The notes beneath the pieces are model-generated. The model saw nothing but the letters and a program-made list of their open reading frames with translations, did no database searches and had not been told where the DNA came from. Below, piece after piece: positions 34,901 to 47,453 of a DNA stretch of 64,000 bases. Source of the stretch: Zanthoxylum bungeanum (Eukaryota > Streptophyta > Magnoliopsida > Sapindales > Rutaceae); the NCBI GenBank assembly GCA_019454045.1, contig SKCR01047711.1, positions 1 through 64,000 on the forward strand, given 5' to 3'. Numbering within the stretch: position 1 is the first letter of the stretch; each line of letters begins with the position of its first letter. Made by a program: the position numbers and the translations under genes.

Positions 34901-37620
34901 TTTTGACTTTGTCTCATTGAGAATAGTCATTAACTCTCCAAGAGTTTACTAATTGCAATTTAGTACTTCTAAAATCTAAGCATAGATTTATGAAGATCCT
35001 TCAATTTCATTATCATACTTTAAGGATCTAATCCTTATTTCTGATTAAGAAATTAAGGAGTCTACTGCGACAACCTTAATGGATTAAGCGCTAAAGTTAT
35101 CATTACATAAATCTTCCAAAGATTATGCTCTACTATTTGCTCAACTCCGGGCTTAGCTTAATATGTTATTTTATCCAATAAAGTAACCTATTAGTTTCCA
35201 GGACCATCCTGAAATTTATTCCCATTTGAAAATTAAACCATTTAAATACATTTTCCCTAGGATTATGTTTTAAATGTCAATCTTTCATTTTTATCTTGAT
35301 TTTAATAGTCCAACTATTTAATCAACGATTTAGGTACTATTTATTATAATGATTACAATAGTCCAACTATTTAATCAACTATAAATTTAATAGATTAAAA
35401 TCAGTTATATTGATTACTATAATCCAATTATAAAATCAACTATAAATGAATAGTTTGAATATAGTCCAACTATTTATAAAACAACATTTAAATATTAGTC
35501 CAACTAACATTTAATATATTTGACGAATGATATTTGTTTGAGCGCGTATGGCAAGTAAATAAACTAATATTGCAAATTCAATTCTTGCCTTCCACTATTT
35601 TTCGGCGAGCCTCTAACCCTCTGTCGAGTACTCGGGAAACCGTGTTTCCTAGTGGGCTAGGATCCCGTTAAATATCACACAATCTTGACTTTGGCCAACA
35701 AATTGTATGATAATTAACTAGGTAGATCTCTAAGATCAATTGGATCCAATCCAATTCCTAGATCCGGTAGGGGGACATCCAAGTCTGAAACATATATCTT
35801 ATATATGCCAATACATCCAATGTATTACCTAACCTTTTTCCTCTGAATAAACTAAGCCTTGGCTTTGGCACAACAAACTTAGTGATCCCAGTCAAGCGCG
35901 ACCCATTGACCATGGAAAGCTTCGTAATCAATGTCGATAGACAAGAAGTGGTCTTGACTTTGGCCAACAAACCACAACTTGGACAAGACACCAATATGTA
36001 ACAAAGCTCTCGTGATTCAAACACATCCTCGACGGACAAAGGCCTTGACTTTGGCCAAGAAGCCAATGCCAGTCTCGGATCTTGAGTGAGAATCACTCAA
36101 TGGAAGGAAAAATGCTTAATATTTTGTGAGGGTTTTTCGCGTGCAAATTGGCAACCAATTTATTATCTTTGTTAAGTTCTCATCATCATACACCCTAAAA
36201 CATGCATTCTAAACACATAATAAAGCGCGTATAATAAAACAATAATGATATACGGATGAATACTTTACACATTGATCCTAGATCAAATCTCTCACTTTCT
36301 CTCTCCCGCTAGAACAAATATTCCTTCTACCCGTTACACTACACTTCTAAAGAAACCTCAATTACATTGAGGGGAATAAGTGAGAAGAGAATACAAAGAA
36401 TATTTAGGTGATAAGGTTGGACACGCAGGTCCAATTTAATAAATCAAATTTATTACAACAATTTCTAAAATTGCCCCACCCATCTAATATCCATCCGATA
36501 TACATTATTCATGCATCGCAACCATGTATTCACATAAACATGTTATCAATCAATCTAATCAAATTAATTAGTCTGATAATTAGTGATCATCCAATGTTCA
36601 AAGAATGATTTGATTTTGCTCGAGTCAAACTCGTTTTTGCGAATAAGTACTCAAAGTACGAATTCTTGAATTAAATTAAATTACATAATTAAATCCAATT
36701 CAATATGCATTTAATTCTAATTTGCTTATTTAATTCCAATTAAACATTACTCTTTAATAATAAACCTTTTACGACTTAAATTCCAAATTTAATCGCGACG
36801 GGTCTCAAAGCCCGATTAACGTCCAACGTTAATTTAATTAAAGCCCAATGGGCTTTTAATTAATTTCTCGAGGTGTGGACTTTTGGTCAACTCGGGTCAA
36901 ACCGAATAACCAAAATCCATCCGGGAGTTACCCCATAAGCCTAGAAATCAATCTTGGCCCATTAGGCCCAATTAAACTTTAAAGGTCCATCTGTCACATT
37001 TCGGCTCTATGGATGCGGTTTTGGGCTGAATTGGATCCAACCAATTTTGTCTAAACCCATCTTAGTACAACCAAGCCCAATAAGCCCAATTACAACTTCC
37101 AAAGTCCAATTTCCAAAATTAGGCCCAATATAATTAAATTACAAATTCCAAATTCCCAATTTAATTACCTAAAGTGCATTACACTATTAATTATCCAATT
37201 AACATTCCTAAAACATCAATTAGCCTAATTAATTATGCTTATCAATATTAAATCATGTCCAACATAATTTAATTAAAATCAAACCCAATACATGCTCAAT
37301 GACTCTCGGCAATTTGGGGATTTAACATCCGATTCGAATTCAATCCAATTAATTCCACAATCGACATTAAATCATATTCCCGAATGATTTCCAACACATC
37401 CAATGATCAAAAATCAAAAATTCCAAGACAATAGGGCAAGGTGGACATTCGGCCAACACAACAAAATTGGGCAAATTTGTTCCAAACAATTTTTAATCAA
37501 ATTGATCAAATCAATCATCAATTACAACACATTTAAGCATACTAATAATTCATCATTTCATTAATCATGCTCAAAATCAAGTTTACCCAATTTTAAGCCC
37601 TAAATCAATTTCATGCTTAA
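31950..37620 (-). pseudogene. Decayed Gag-Pol and leader of copia B
   Basis: Collinear with copia A but with so many substitutions and indels that no frame exceeds about 110 codons. Recognisable pairs are: the start ATCCCACTTGGCATACAGCC with 20790; 32280-32340 with the RNase H region at 21150-21210; 33300-33360 with the RT linker at 22430-22490; 33840-34300 with integrase at 22980-23480; 34480-34700 with protease; 34720-35330 with gag. The leader (35330-37620) keeps the four CTTGACTTTGGCCAA-type motifs. It encodes nothing functional now. Confidence 0.75.
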
Positions 37621-37625
37621 CTTGG

Positions 37626-40600
37626 TGTGGGACACAGAAACTGGACGACGCATGATGTTCTAGGCTCGCGGCCTAGTCGGGAGTATGGAGTAGCCACGGG
37701 GGACTAAACCGGAGAATAATGGAGTCACCACCCGGTGTGAACCGGGAAAATGAGATTTAAGGCCGCACTCACCCCTCGCAAGTGAAGACATCAAACCATT
37801 GGGTTCGGAATGGTCCCTTACTTATGTCACTTGTAATGAAAGGATTTGTGTAATAATTTAATCAAGCTTAAGTAACACTTATTTCCAAGAGTATCATGCT
37901 TCTAAGTTTATATGTGCAAAAATAAAACTTACACCTAAATTTGCATATATCTTACATCTAAGATTGCATGCTTGAAAGTAAGTCAAAGTAGCAACGAACA
38001 TACAACTTCATTGGCATATTGTATTCATGGAAACACAAGCACACACTAACCACGCAAGCACACATAAAAGCGAATCAAATAATGGCAAACATGTGATTTC
38101 AAAGACATGTCATACTTATACGTGCGGAAGCATAAGCAAATAGCCATTACATGTCCATGCGTAAATAAAAGAGTCAACTAAGTATATAATGCAAAAAGAT
38201 AATTAAGGATGCAATTAGGCATTAAAGTAATCATGCTATGACGTGGTGCAAAAGAAGATAACTAATATGGACACAAACACACATATGAGCACTTTTCCAA
38301 GTGGTACGTGGAATTGTATCCCAAGTACAGACCGCACTATCGTCCATTCGGAATCGGCTACAGAATTTATGTCTGGATTTCCATCCGATATCCATAAGAA
38401 ATAATAATCAAATGCTTATCATAACATGGATATATGAATTGTAATACGTTAACCCAAGACTAAGGTAAATGATGCAACCAATGGAATAAATGTGCTTTTC
38501 ATTACGATGCCTACAAAGATAAAGATGACTATATGGGATTTCATAATACATGCGTGAATAGAGCAATGATGTGTTAAAAGATAAATGACATGGCAAAAGC
38601 GCGGCAAAACATCGTGGTAAAGGCTTTTAACCCCTCGACATAGAGGACCTTTAATCCCATTTATTAAGCCCATGTGCACATAATACAATGCATATATAAA
38701 GTAAAGAAAATGATATCGGGCTTCGCGTATCCGATTGAACACATCTCACACTCAATCGAATACACCTTATTCGGCGTGGCAAAGCATCGTGGCAAACGAT
38801 TTTAACCTCTTCAATTAGTGGACCTTTCATCGCATTTACTAAGCCAATGCGCAATTAACACAATGCATATATATAAAACAAAAGTGAATACAAAGATATC
38901 CGCCGCGGCGAAGCATCGTGGTAAAGGATTTTAACCTCTTCAATTAGAGGACCTTTCATCGCACTTACTAAGCCCATGCGCAATTAACACAATGCATATA
39001 TATAAACAAAATTAAATACAAAGATATCGGATTTCGTATACCCGATTGAACATATCTCACATCCAATCGGATATACATCGTCCGGCGCGGCGAAGCATTG
39101 TGGTAAAGGATTTTAACCTCTTCAATTAGAGGACATTTCATCGCACTTACTAAGCCTATACGATTTTCTCATCATTACATAAATAAATAACATGCAGAAA
39201 TTTAAATGGCGGAATAATTAAATAACTCAAAATAACAAAATATGTGCCATTTACTCGAGTGGTACATGGAGTTGTTTCCCAAGTACAGACCGCACTACCG
39301 TCCATTCGGAATCGGCTACGGAATTTACGTATGGGTTTCCATCCTATATACCACAAGAGGCGACACACTTTCCATTCATCCAATACCCACAACACACATC
39401 ATATTCATAATACATGTATATTTATCTACTCAAGACCACAACATGCATTTTATCATAATAATCATGCGAACAAAACTCAATAAATAATAAAAATAAAACA
39501 GAAAACGAATGTGGAAAATACCCTAAGGTCTAACCTTTTTTGCCAACTTTCGGACTTGCGTTTCACGGAGATCGGAAGGGTAAAGCTCCTCAACTTCTCT
39601 GGTTCACTGGTTTAGCGTCTTAGCTCACTGTTTTACTGTTTTGCTTGCTGTTTGGCCTCCGTTTTGCTGCTGTTTTCTCTATATTTTCTGCTCACTGTTC
39701 AGGTCACTATTTTGGCGTTTCAATGGACTATTTTGGGTGTTTTTTTAAAGGTTTTAAGTGCAGTTTTTTGTGATTATTTTAAGGATTATAAGTACAGTTT
39801 TTATTTTACTGTTTTAAGGATTTTAGGGACTGTTTTAAGTGGATTTGGGCTGCTGTTTGGAGTGATTTAGGCGTGCAGTACATGGGCTATTTCAGGTCAG
39901 TTTTTTTGGGCAGTAATGGCGTTAATTGTGACTGTTTTGGTGTGCAGTGGGGGGGTAGTGTTTAGGGTTGTTTTGTGCGACTTTAGGATTTATTTGAGGC
40001 TTATTTTGGTGTGGATTAGGGCTGTGAAAGGTGGCTAAAGATGCGGCAAAGGGGGGCTGTCTAAGGGATGAGTATTCGGTGGTGATAGTGGATGAGATGG
40101 AGAGAAATTTTGTTGCTTCTTTATTGTGATTTGCGTGTAATGTCTAGGGCCTTTTTTGTTGTGATTTGCGTGTGAGTTATGTGTATGAGCTATGGGAGTG
40201 CATGTCTTGGTTAGGGGTTGTTTATATAGTGAAGGGCTAGGGCTTCTCCTTGTCTCACAAGGAAGGGATTTGATTTAGTGTTGAGCAAGGAAAGTCAAAG
40301 ATTTGATGGAGACAAGATTGGTTTAGATTATGAAGTCAATATATTTCATTTGGTTATGAGTGATTTAATTAGGCATAATATCTTCTTAATTTAGTATGTC
40401 ATTTTGTTTAGTTAGGAAGTTAATATATTTGATTTATCTAAATTAGGTATGATTATATTTTATGTTTTATTTAATTAGTAAATGGTTTAATTATTTTATT
40501 TAATTCAATTACATTATCTAATTAATATTTAATTTAATATTTTATTAATTTGGGTGATGGGCGTGTGGGCCTAATGTGGTGTGGGCTTAATGTGGCTTGG

Positions 40601-40838
40601 TTAGTGGGTTAGGCGTGCATGGGCTAGATTAAAAAAGGGTTTTGGTTTTTTTCTGGGCCAAAGGTGATCTAAACAAAGGTCCAACAAGTGAGGTTGACGC
40701 TAAATAAGTGAACAAGGATCTAACAAAATACCGAGTCCCTTTCGACGACCGTTTCCCGCAATATCCTTAACTAAAAAGTTAGTGCCTCCAACTGAGACTC
40801 ATCATCGGGTTTCACATGCAAAAATGCAATGCCTACAG
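37626..40838 (-). repeat. 3' LTR of Tat element
   Basis: On + TGTGGGACACAG...AATGCCTACA. Four diverged tandem units with ATCGTGGTAAAGGATTTTAA and GAGGACCTTTCATCGCACTT occur near 38607, 38787, 38913 and 39098. A T-rich, A-poor block (39600-40560) on + has no genes despite several chance ORFs. It is closely similar to 48594-51788. Confidence 0.92.
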
Positions 40839-41588
40839 TTGCCCCCACTTTGATGGGACTTGTGCAGAGTGTGACTTTGAACAATCCTATCAAAGTTATG
40901 CAATGCATTTTCACTTACCTGGCTCGTCTGCCGCCTCGAGCTGAGTTGGTGCTGCAGTGGACCTCAATCCTAGGACGCATCTCAATTCCCGCAACTGAAA
41001 ATAGGGGCACCTCGACCCTGGGACGCATCCCGATACCGCTGGAAATGAGGGCCTCGCCGTAGAACAAATGATGTAGTGGGCCCTCGACCCTGGGACGCAT
41101 CCCGGAACTACAACTGATGATGCAGTGGGCCCTCGACCCAGGGACGCATCCCGAAACTGCAACTTTGAACAAGGGTACCTCGACCCTGGGACGTATCGCA
41201 AAACTACTGACGATGTGGGCCTCGCCCTCAAGCTGATATTGGCCTCGCCCCCAAGCTGACATGGGCCTCGCCCTCAAGCTAATATGGGCCTCGCCCCCAA
41301 GCTGACATGGGCCTCGCCCCCAAGCTGATATAGGCCTCGCCCTCTAGGACTTATCCCAAAAAACTGTTGATGTGGGCCTCGCCCCCTGGGACTCATCCCC
41401 AAAATTGAAACTGCGCTGACGCTGTTTGGCTCATTTCTGCCGTTTTCTCTTTTCTTCGAACCTGTGAACACAAAACAAAAACAAACACGAAGAGAATGCA
41501 ATGTTACTTGCATGCATGAATGATTTTCTTATCCCGTTGGGTTAGGTATTCTGCCGATTTCCTTGGTGACTGCTCGGTCTTCTCTCTC
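40839..41588 (-). repeat. Tat 3' UTR with 23-bp and longer tandem repeats
   Basis: Next to the LTR is the polypurine tract (AAGTGGGGGCAAC on -). From about 40950 to 41200 units with CTCGACCCTGGGACGCATCC recur about every 60 bp. From 41217 to 41345 about 5.5 copies of a 23-bp unit GGGCCTCGCCCCCAAGCTGA occur. Sequence motifs are shared with the + strand array at 1320-2260, but unit length and copy number differ. Confidence 0.85.
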
Positions 41589-42681
41589 TCAGGCAAAGTA
41601 CGGTTTCAATTTGTCTACGTTGATCGGCAATGTGAACTCGTTTCCTTCCAAGTCTGATAGCTTCACTGCTCTATTTCTCATTACCTTATGCACTATGTAA
41701 GGTCATTCCCAGTTAGGTCTGAACTTTCCTCTTGGATCTGTTGTCGACGGTCTTGATTGCTTAAGTACCAAATCACCCTTTCTGATCCTGGTGGGGCGTA
41801 CTTTCTTATTGAATGCTCGGGCTAGTCTCTTCTGATACAATTGCATGTGATACAAAGACTTCGTTCTTTTCTCATCCAATAGTACTAACTGATCAAACCT
41901 CTGTGCGGCCCACTCCTGTTCCGGTAATTCTGCCTCTGCTAATACCCTCATAGACTGTATTTCCACTTCTACTGGCAATACTGCTTCCATTCCATAGACC
42001 AAAGAGTAAGGTGTGGCCTCTGTTGCTGTTCTTACTGATGTTATGTACCCCCACAAAGCATATGGTAGTTTCTCCGGCCTAATCTCTTCAGTTATCTATC
42101 ATTTTGGCTAAAATCGTCTTTATAGTCTTGTTGGCTGCCTCAACTGCCCCATTTGCCTGCGGCCTGTACGGTGATGACTTGTGGTGGCCTATCCCATACA
42201 TCTATAACATTGCCTTTGTCTCTCCTTGAAACTGAACCCCGTTGTCTGTCACTACATGATGCGGCATACCATACAGACAAATGAGGTTCCGAGCTATAAA
42301 CTTTGCCATCTGTTTTGCTGTAGCATTGCGGAATGCTTCGGCTTCCACCCACTTCGAGAAGTAATCTACTGCCACTACTATGAAGCGATGCCCATTCGAT
42401 GCATTCGGTCGAATTTCTCCAATCATATCAATTCCCCATGCTGAGAAAGGCCACGGCTCTGACAGCCCGTGCAACTCTGTTTGTGGTAAGTGATTCAAAT
42501 TACCATGTGCTTGACAGTCATGACAGTACTTTACCATTTTCGGGCAGTCTGTTTCAATGGTTGACCAATAAAAACCTTGTCTCACTATCTTGCGGGACAG
42601 ATTCAACCCGTTCATGTGCGGACCACATACCCCGTCGTGTATTCTTCCATTACATGCTGAGCTTCTTCTTTTCTCAAACAC
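41589..42681 (-). pseudogene. Tat integrase, frameshifted
   Basis: The zinc-binding module (HDGVCGPHMNGLNL then YCHDCQAHGN) is followed by the catalytic Asp in WGIDMIGEI and the second Asp in VVTDNGVQF, all in the 159-residue frame at 42202-42681. The third catalytic residue, Glu in QANGAVEAANK, lies near 42150 in another frame. The C-terminal part (41703-42056) has [20 protein letters not shown] and ends in KLKPYFA with a stop at 41589-41591. Two or more frameshifts and an internal stop before PYIV break it. Confidence 0.9.
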
Positions 42682-43547
42682 TTCAACTGAATACCGTTTG
42701 CTTGCCTCTTGTACAGTTCCCCTTTCAAAATCACATACTGGGAAGCTAACTTCTGAATGGCTATTCTGACTTTTCTGCCTACCCCTTTCGGGAGTTCACC
42801 ATGTTCCAGATACCTCTGAATGTCACAATACCAAGGTTTACCGTCGTCGACCTCAACTTCCAGAATTATTTCTATCTCATAATCAGGTCTATTTGCTGTT
42901 GTCAGTATCAATGGTCTCATCACTAACTTTTCTGGATTTTCCCAAGTCGCTGCAAGTGTAGCCAGTGCGTCTGCCATCTGATTCTCTTCTCTCGGTAAGT
43001 GCTGAAACTTACAATATGCGATAACTTGTGCCAACTTTCTGAGGTGAAAAAGGTAAGGTTTCAACCGTTCTTCTTTCAATTCCCATTCTCCTCGCATCTG
43101 CTGGACTACCAACATAGAATCTCCGTAGACTTCCACACTCCCGGCCTTCAAGGCTATCAATGCTGTCAAACCAAAAGCACATGCTTCATACTCGGTCATG
43201 TTGTTAGTCACTATGAATGTCAACCTATTGGCCAAAGGCAAAGTTTCTCCCTCGGGGGTCACTATCACGATCCCAATTCCGGCTCCCTTGTAATTCACTG
43301 CTCCGTCAAAATACATCTTCCATCTCTGAACTGTTATTGCTTGGATCTCTTTGTCTGGAAATTCAAACTTATACTGATCCCCCTCAACAGGTTGCAATGC
43401 CAGAAACTCTGCTACTGCTTGCCCTTTGATCACTTTGGAGGTGAGATACTCAATGTCAAACTCTGTCAGCAATACCAACCATCTGCCCAATTTTCCCACT
43501 AGTGAAGGCACCAAATGAAGATATTTCAGAGGATTTTCCTTTGCCAC
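42612..43547 (-). CDS. Second (archaeal-type) RNase H of Tat Pol
   Basis: A 311-residue open frame. The N-terminal part (VGKLGRWLVLLTEFDIEY) completes the ordinary RNase H tail. The additional RNase H follows with YFDGAVNYKGAGIGIVI (Asp), NNMTEYEACAFGL (Glu), VEVYGDSMLVVQQ (Asp) and REENQMADALATLA (Asp), so the DEDD set is intact. The end runs into the integrase zinc module. This domain between RNase H and integrase is the diagnostic feature of Tat elements; its exact role in replication is less settled than that of the first RNase H. Confidence 0.92.
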   Translation of the reverse strand: MAKENPLKYLHLVPSLVGKLGRWLVLLTEFDIEYLTSKVIKGQAVAEFLALQPVEGDQYKFEFPDKEIQAITVQRWKMYFDGAVNYKGAGIGIVIVTPEGETLPLANRLTFIVTNNMTEYEACAFGLTALIALKAGSVEVYGDSMLVVQQMRGEWELKEERLKPYLFHLRKLAQVIAYCKFQHLPREENQMADALATLAATWENPEKLVMRPLILTTANRPDYEIEIILEVEVDDGKPWYCDIQRYLEHGELPKGVGRKVRIAIQKLASQYVILKGELYKRQANGIQLKCLRKEEAQHVMEEYTTGYVVRT

Positions 43548-43577
43548 TACCTGGATCTTGTAAGACTGGAAATAATG

Positions 43578-43835
43578 TCACAACTTTCTGGAAGCCCATA
43601 CCACGGCAAGACAGATATTCTCTATTTCTTGATACCGAGCCTCATACGGGAGCATTTTCTTACTCAGATAATAGATTGCATGTTCTACCCCTGTCTCATC
43701 TGCATGTACCATCATTGCCCCCAGTGCTTCTGATTCTATAGCCAAATACAATATCAAAGGTCTGCCCGGTCTCAGAGGTTTCAATACATGAGGCTTTACA
43801 ATTACTCTCTGATTTTGTCGAAGGTTGTCTGACAC
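43578..43835 (-). pseudogene. First RNase H of Tat Pol, fragment
   Basis: An 85-residue frame with PLILYLAIESEALGAMMVHA, AIYYLSKKMLPYEARYQEIE and CLAVVWASRKL, the usual gypsy RNase H order. The leading catalytic Asp of LYLA(D/A) is Ala here, as is common in Tat elements. A stop at 43578 separates it from the following frame, and it overlaps the RT end in another frame at 43802. Confidence 0.85.
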
Positions 43836-44570
43836 TGCTCATTCGATCTCACTGGCTGATCTTTTCTCAACAGTTTGAAGATAGCCTCACATACTGATGT
43901 CAACTTGGCGATGAACCGACTGATGTACTGAATCTTCCCCAAGAATGCTCTGACTTCTTTTTCTGTCTTCAGTGCAGGCATTTCTGTGATTGCTTTGAAC
44001 TTTTCGGAGTCTACCTCTATTCCTCCCATTCCCACTGTATGACCAAGTAATTTCCCTGATGTCACCCAAAACACGCATTTCTTTGGGATTTAGCCCCAGG
44101 TTGTATTTGTCAACTCTCTGCAGGAACCTTTCCAGTGCTTCGATATGCCCAAATCTTGTCTCTGATTTCACCATCATGTCATACACATACACTTCAATCT
44201 CTTTGTGCATCAAGTCGTGGAAAAATGTAGTGGCCATCCGCTAATAAGTAGCTCCCGCATTCTTAAGCCCAAACTGCATTACCTTGTAACAATAAGTACC
44301 CCACTCAGTAACAAATGCAGTCTTGTGTTTGTCTTCCTCAGCCATGAGAACCTGGTTGTAACCTGAAAACCCATCTGCAAATGAATACATAGCAGATAAA
44401 GCCGCACTATCAACCTGAACATCTATATACGGCAGAGGAAAATCATCTTTCGGACAAGCCTTGTTGAGATCTCTGTAGTCTGCACAAATTCTGACCTTCC
44501 CGTCTTTCTTTGGCACCGGCACTATATTAGCCAACCACTCAGGATACTTTACTACTTCCAGGAACCCCAC
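43802..44570 (-). pseudogene. Tat reverse transcriptase with altered catalytic motif
   Basis: Three frames together cover the gypsy RT. The frame 44241-44570 holds WLANIVPVPKKDGKVRICAD, YRDLNKACPKDDFPLPYID and GYNQVLMAEEDKHKTAFVTE. The frame 43887-44237 begins MATTFFHDLMH and carries YVYDMMVKSE where YVDDM is expected, so one catalytic Asp has become Tyr (a single G-to-T change). The frame 43802-44074 has SGKLLGHTVGMGGIEVD and AFLGKIQYISRFIAKL. With stops, frameshifts and the lost Asp it cannot be active. Confidence 0.9.
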
Positions 44571-44651
44571 ATCTATCTTGCTTCTTAACTTCCTCTCTGA
44601 CTTTCTCAGCCCATTCTGGTCTCATCCGTCGGAGTTTCTGTTTTACTGGAC

Positions 44652-45616
44652 TCATATTCGAATAGTTGGTATTGTGTGCTGGGCAATGTTTCTGTCTACC
44701 CCAGACATGTCCTCATAGGACCAAGCAAACACTTTGGAATATCTGACCAACACTTCTTCTAGTTTCTCCCTCTCTTCGAAGGTAACTTCACTTGCAATCA
44801 GAATTTCCTTGGGGTTCTTAAGCGTACCCAAGTTAAATGTAGTAGTTCTGGCCGAACTGATATCAAATATGCTTGATTCGTGCAGTGTAAATGGAAATGA
44901 CTCAGGCAAGTAAGCAAAAGAAATGTCTTTATTATTGGATAATGCGGAGGTACATTCAAACAAATCAGGAAGGTAAATCTCTTCATCATCTATAGACACT
45001 TGTTCCTCTGCAACCAGGTTTTCCTCAGGCTTTTTGTCCTCTCCCAGAGTCAGGCTCTCTAACTTCATCAGTTCTTCCTCCCAATTCTCTTCTTCTTTCA
45101 CAATTTCTTCAACTATCGGCTTCTTACCCAACATATCCTGGAAGATCTCAAACTCAGGTACCACAATTCCATTAACTTCCACAGGCTCAGGCTCCCCTTG
45201 ATATCCTGAAGCTTTCACAAAACATTCCATCAGTTTCAGGCCTTTTTCTTGACCTTCGGCTTTTCTTCATCAGACTTGTACCCCAAACCCTTCCGAGTAG
45301 TCTGTCCTCTGAAATCTGGTAATTTTGAACCTTCACCCGGCTCAAACTTCATTTTTTTCATGATCCTAGCCACCCTAGGATCCACACACTCCTCAAAAGA
45401 AGCTGACACCTGAAACCTCGTGAAAGGTTGTATCTCAAAGGCGGCCACGGCATTATCTATCTCAGCCCGGATAGTAACAACTTCTCCCTCATACGGGAAC
45501 TTGATCATCTGATGTAAAGTGTAAGGCACGCCCCCAAGTTTGTGAAACAAGGCCTTCCCAACAATAAGGTAAAGTAGCCGGGATGTCCAGTACCGTGAAC
45601 TCAACCTCATCTTCAA
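44652..45616 (-). pseudogene. Protease-RT spacer of Tat Pol
   Basis: Two frames (45236-45616 and 44652-45230) with an acidic, low-complexity middle (IVEEIVKEEENWEEELMKLE) and a C-terminal VLVRYSKVFAWSYEDMSGVD, a motif that normally precedes the gypsy RT fingers. The first frame overlaps the protease frame and holds YTLHQMIKFPYEGEVVTIRA, the usual tail after the protease. Its function is only as a polyprotein linker. Confidence 0.7.
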
Positions 45617-45968
45617 TCGGGCCTACCTTGACCATAGCCACAAAAGTACCCTCAACTCCCCTTTTGATGTCATCATAAGCCTTAATAGTAATGCTGGAGC
45701 GGTCCAAGTCTGTTGCTTTCATACCCAATCTTGCCAGAATTTTCAGCGGGCACACATTGATGGACGAACCGTCATCCACCATCACACATGAATTTCTCTT
45801 GCCCCTTACCTCGGCCCTGATAAATAGAGGCCTATTATGATTTCTTCCTTCCGCCGGGAGTTTATCCTTAGAAAAAGATATCTGCAAAGCTTCTTTCTGA
45901 ACTGACCCAACAAACATTGCATGGTTGGCGTCTTCCAGTACCACAATCTTGCTCAAGGCCTCAACCAT
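45489..45968 (-). CDS. Tat aspartic protease
   Basis: A 159-residue frame. RPLFIRAEVRGKRNSCVMVD leads into DDGSSINVCPLKIL, the retropepsin active-site loop (D-G-S-S form), and AMVKVGPIEDEVEFTVLDIP is the second half of the fold. It would process the Gag-Pol precursor. The expected ILG(R/K)PW end is altered to a frame with PYCWEGL, consistent with an indel near 45530. Confidence 0.87.
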   Translation of the reverse strand: MVEALSKIVVLEDANHAMFVGSVQKEALQISFSKDKLPAEGRNHNRPLFIRAEVRGKRNSCVMVDDGSSINVCPLKILARLGMKATDLDRSSITIKAYDDIKRGVEGTFVAMVKVGPIEDEVEFTVLDIPATLPYCWEGLVSQTWGRALHFTSDDQVPV

Positions 45969-46037
45969 GGCCTACCTATGCTCCCGAGATGCACATAACA
46001 GTTCCCAGATACTCATTTGTACTCTAGTCTTCCTCAA

Positions 46038-47453
46038 TTACCTCAGCACTATATCCCCCTCAGTATTTTCTGCAGTCTCAACCACTTCTCTACCATCTGT
46101 CAAAACTTCCTTACCCTTTTCTGCCATATCATTGTAAAAACGACCGATGCGCGTCATTCCCCTAACTTCTTCGTGAAAGGATTTTAGGACAAGGTCTTCT
46201 GGGAGGCCAGAATTGATCATATAGGTTGGTGGTGGTATGGCACGGTAGTTGGGTAAGGGGTTTCTGTGTGTGTCAGGCTGTTCTATTTCTGGGTCAGGTA
46301 TTTTCTTGGAGTCTATCAGGTCTTGGATTTCATGGCGGAGTCGGGCGCAGTTGTCGGTGTCATGGCCCTTTTGTTGGTGAAAGTGACAGTAAAGGCTTAG
46401 GTTATAATGTGATGGTGGGGGATTGGGTAATGGTTTGGCTTCCAAGGGTTTTAAGAGCCCTTGCCTATTCAATTTCTCTAGCACCTTTGACAGGGGCCTT
46501 CCCAAGTTGGAAAATCTCCGGTTCCGGATGGCAGTAACTTCCGCAGAAACAGGCTTAGTTCCCGATGTCCCTCCAACAGGCCTCCTACTTAAGCCATAAA
46601 ACTTCATGTTTTCCACCACTTCGTCTTCAATGTCCATGACAGTTTCCCTCAACTGCCAAAAGTCTGTAATCATGGAGGTCATCCTCCTCAACTTGCTGTA
46701 AATAGAGGGCTTGGTGCCCTTGATAATCATTTTAATCTGATCATTCTCTGAAGGCCTAGTCTGCATCTTCAACAACTGACCTCTCCATCGGTCCACAAAT
46801 TCCTTAAAACTCTCCTCTGATTTTTGTTTAACATTCTCTAGATCGTGGAGTGACAGATCGATCTATAGGTCAGTGACATACTGCTTCAGGAAGGCATCAG
46901 CCAACTCCCTCCAATCTTCCTTCACTTTCTTCTCCAAACTGTGGTACCACACCACGGGAGCTCCCTCGAGCGACATTCCAAACATCTTCTGCACTTGGCG
47001 CTGAGATAGGCCTACTGAACTTATGACTGATATAAACTGTCGGAGATGCACCCTTGGATCCCCATTCCCGTTAAACTTAGCCATATCAGGCATCTTGAAC
47101 TATGTCGGCAACTGTTCTACGAAAGTCAGCGTGTCATAATCCAGCAAACCCTCATTCTTACCCCTCATCTTGTGGGTAACTGACTCAACCTGATCCCGGA
47201 GCTTCTGTAACTCTGCCTGAGACCCAGATACTCTGCCTATTGCATACTCTACCATATCATCATCAAAAGTGGGGATATCATCCCCCAATCTGTTCGGAGG
47301 TTCCTCTTGCCTCACATCCCCATAACTACCTCCAGCACGAGACCCGGCTATACCAGCCACAGTAGTAGTCAAAGCTTGTAACTGTTCAGTGATCTTGGCG
47401 AGTCCGTTCTCTAACTGATCCATACGGGATACCTCACTATCGGATTCACTCAT
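46038..47453 (-). pseudogene. Tat Gag, broken into three frames
   Basis: The likely start is the ATG at 47453 (MSESDSEVSRMDQLENGLAK), giving a coiled-coil-like N-terminus (47100-47453). The capsid segment (46863-47093) has MAKFNGNGDPRVHLRQFISV and APVVWYHSLE, the retrotransposon gag fold. The last frame (46038-46796) continues with TRPSENDQIKMIIKGTKPSI and ends with YCHFHQQKGHDTDNCARLRH, a CHFH...H...C zinc-binding motif of Tat Gag. Single stops near 47097 and 46862 separate the frames. Confidence 0.88.

Noticed and set aside
38600..39140. CRISPR-like regular repeats
   Set aside because: Units are long (over 100 bp), diverged and irregularly spaced, inside a plant LTR. There are no cas genes.
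39652..40030. Hydrophobic frames in the Tat LTR that resemble membrane proteins
   Set aside because: T-rich composition effect. The two LTR copies (39652 and 50603) differ in frame and end.
42226..43741. Several + strand frames of 70-167 codons
   Set aside because: They are shadows opposite the Tat integrase and RNase H coding region on -.
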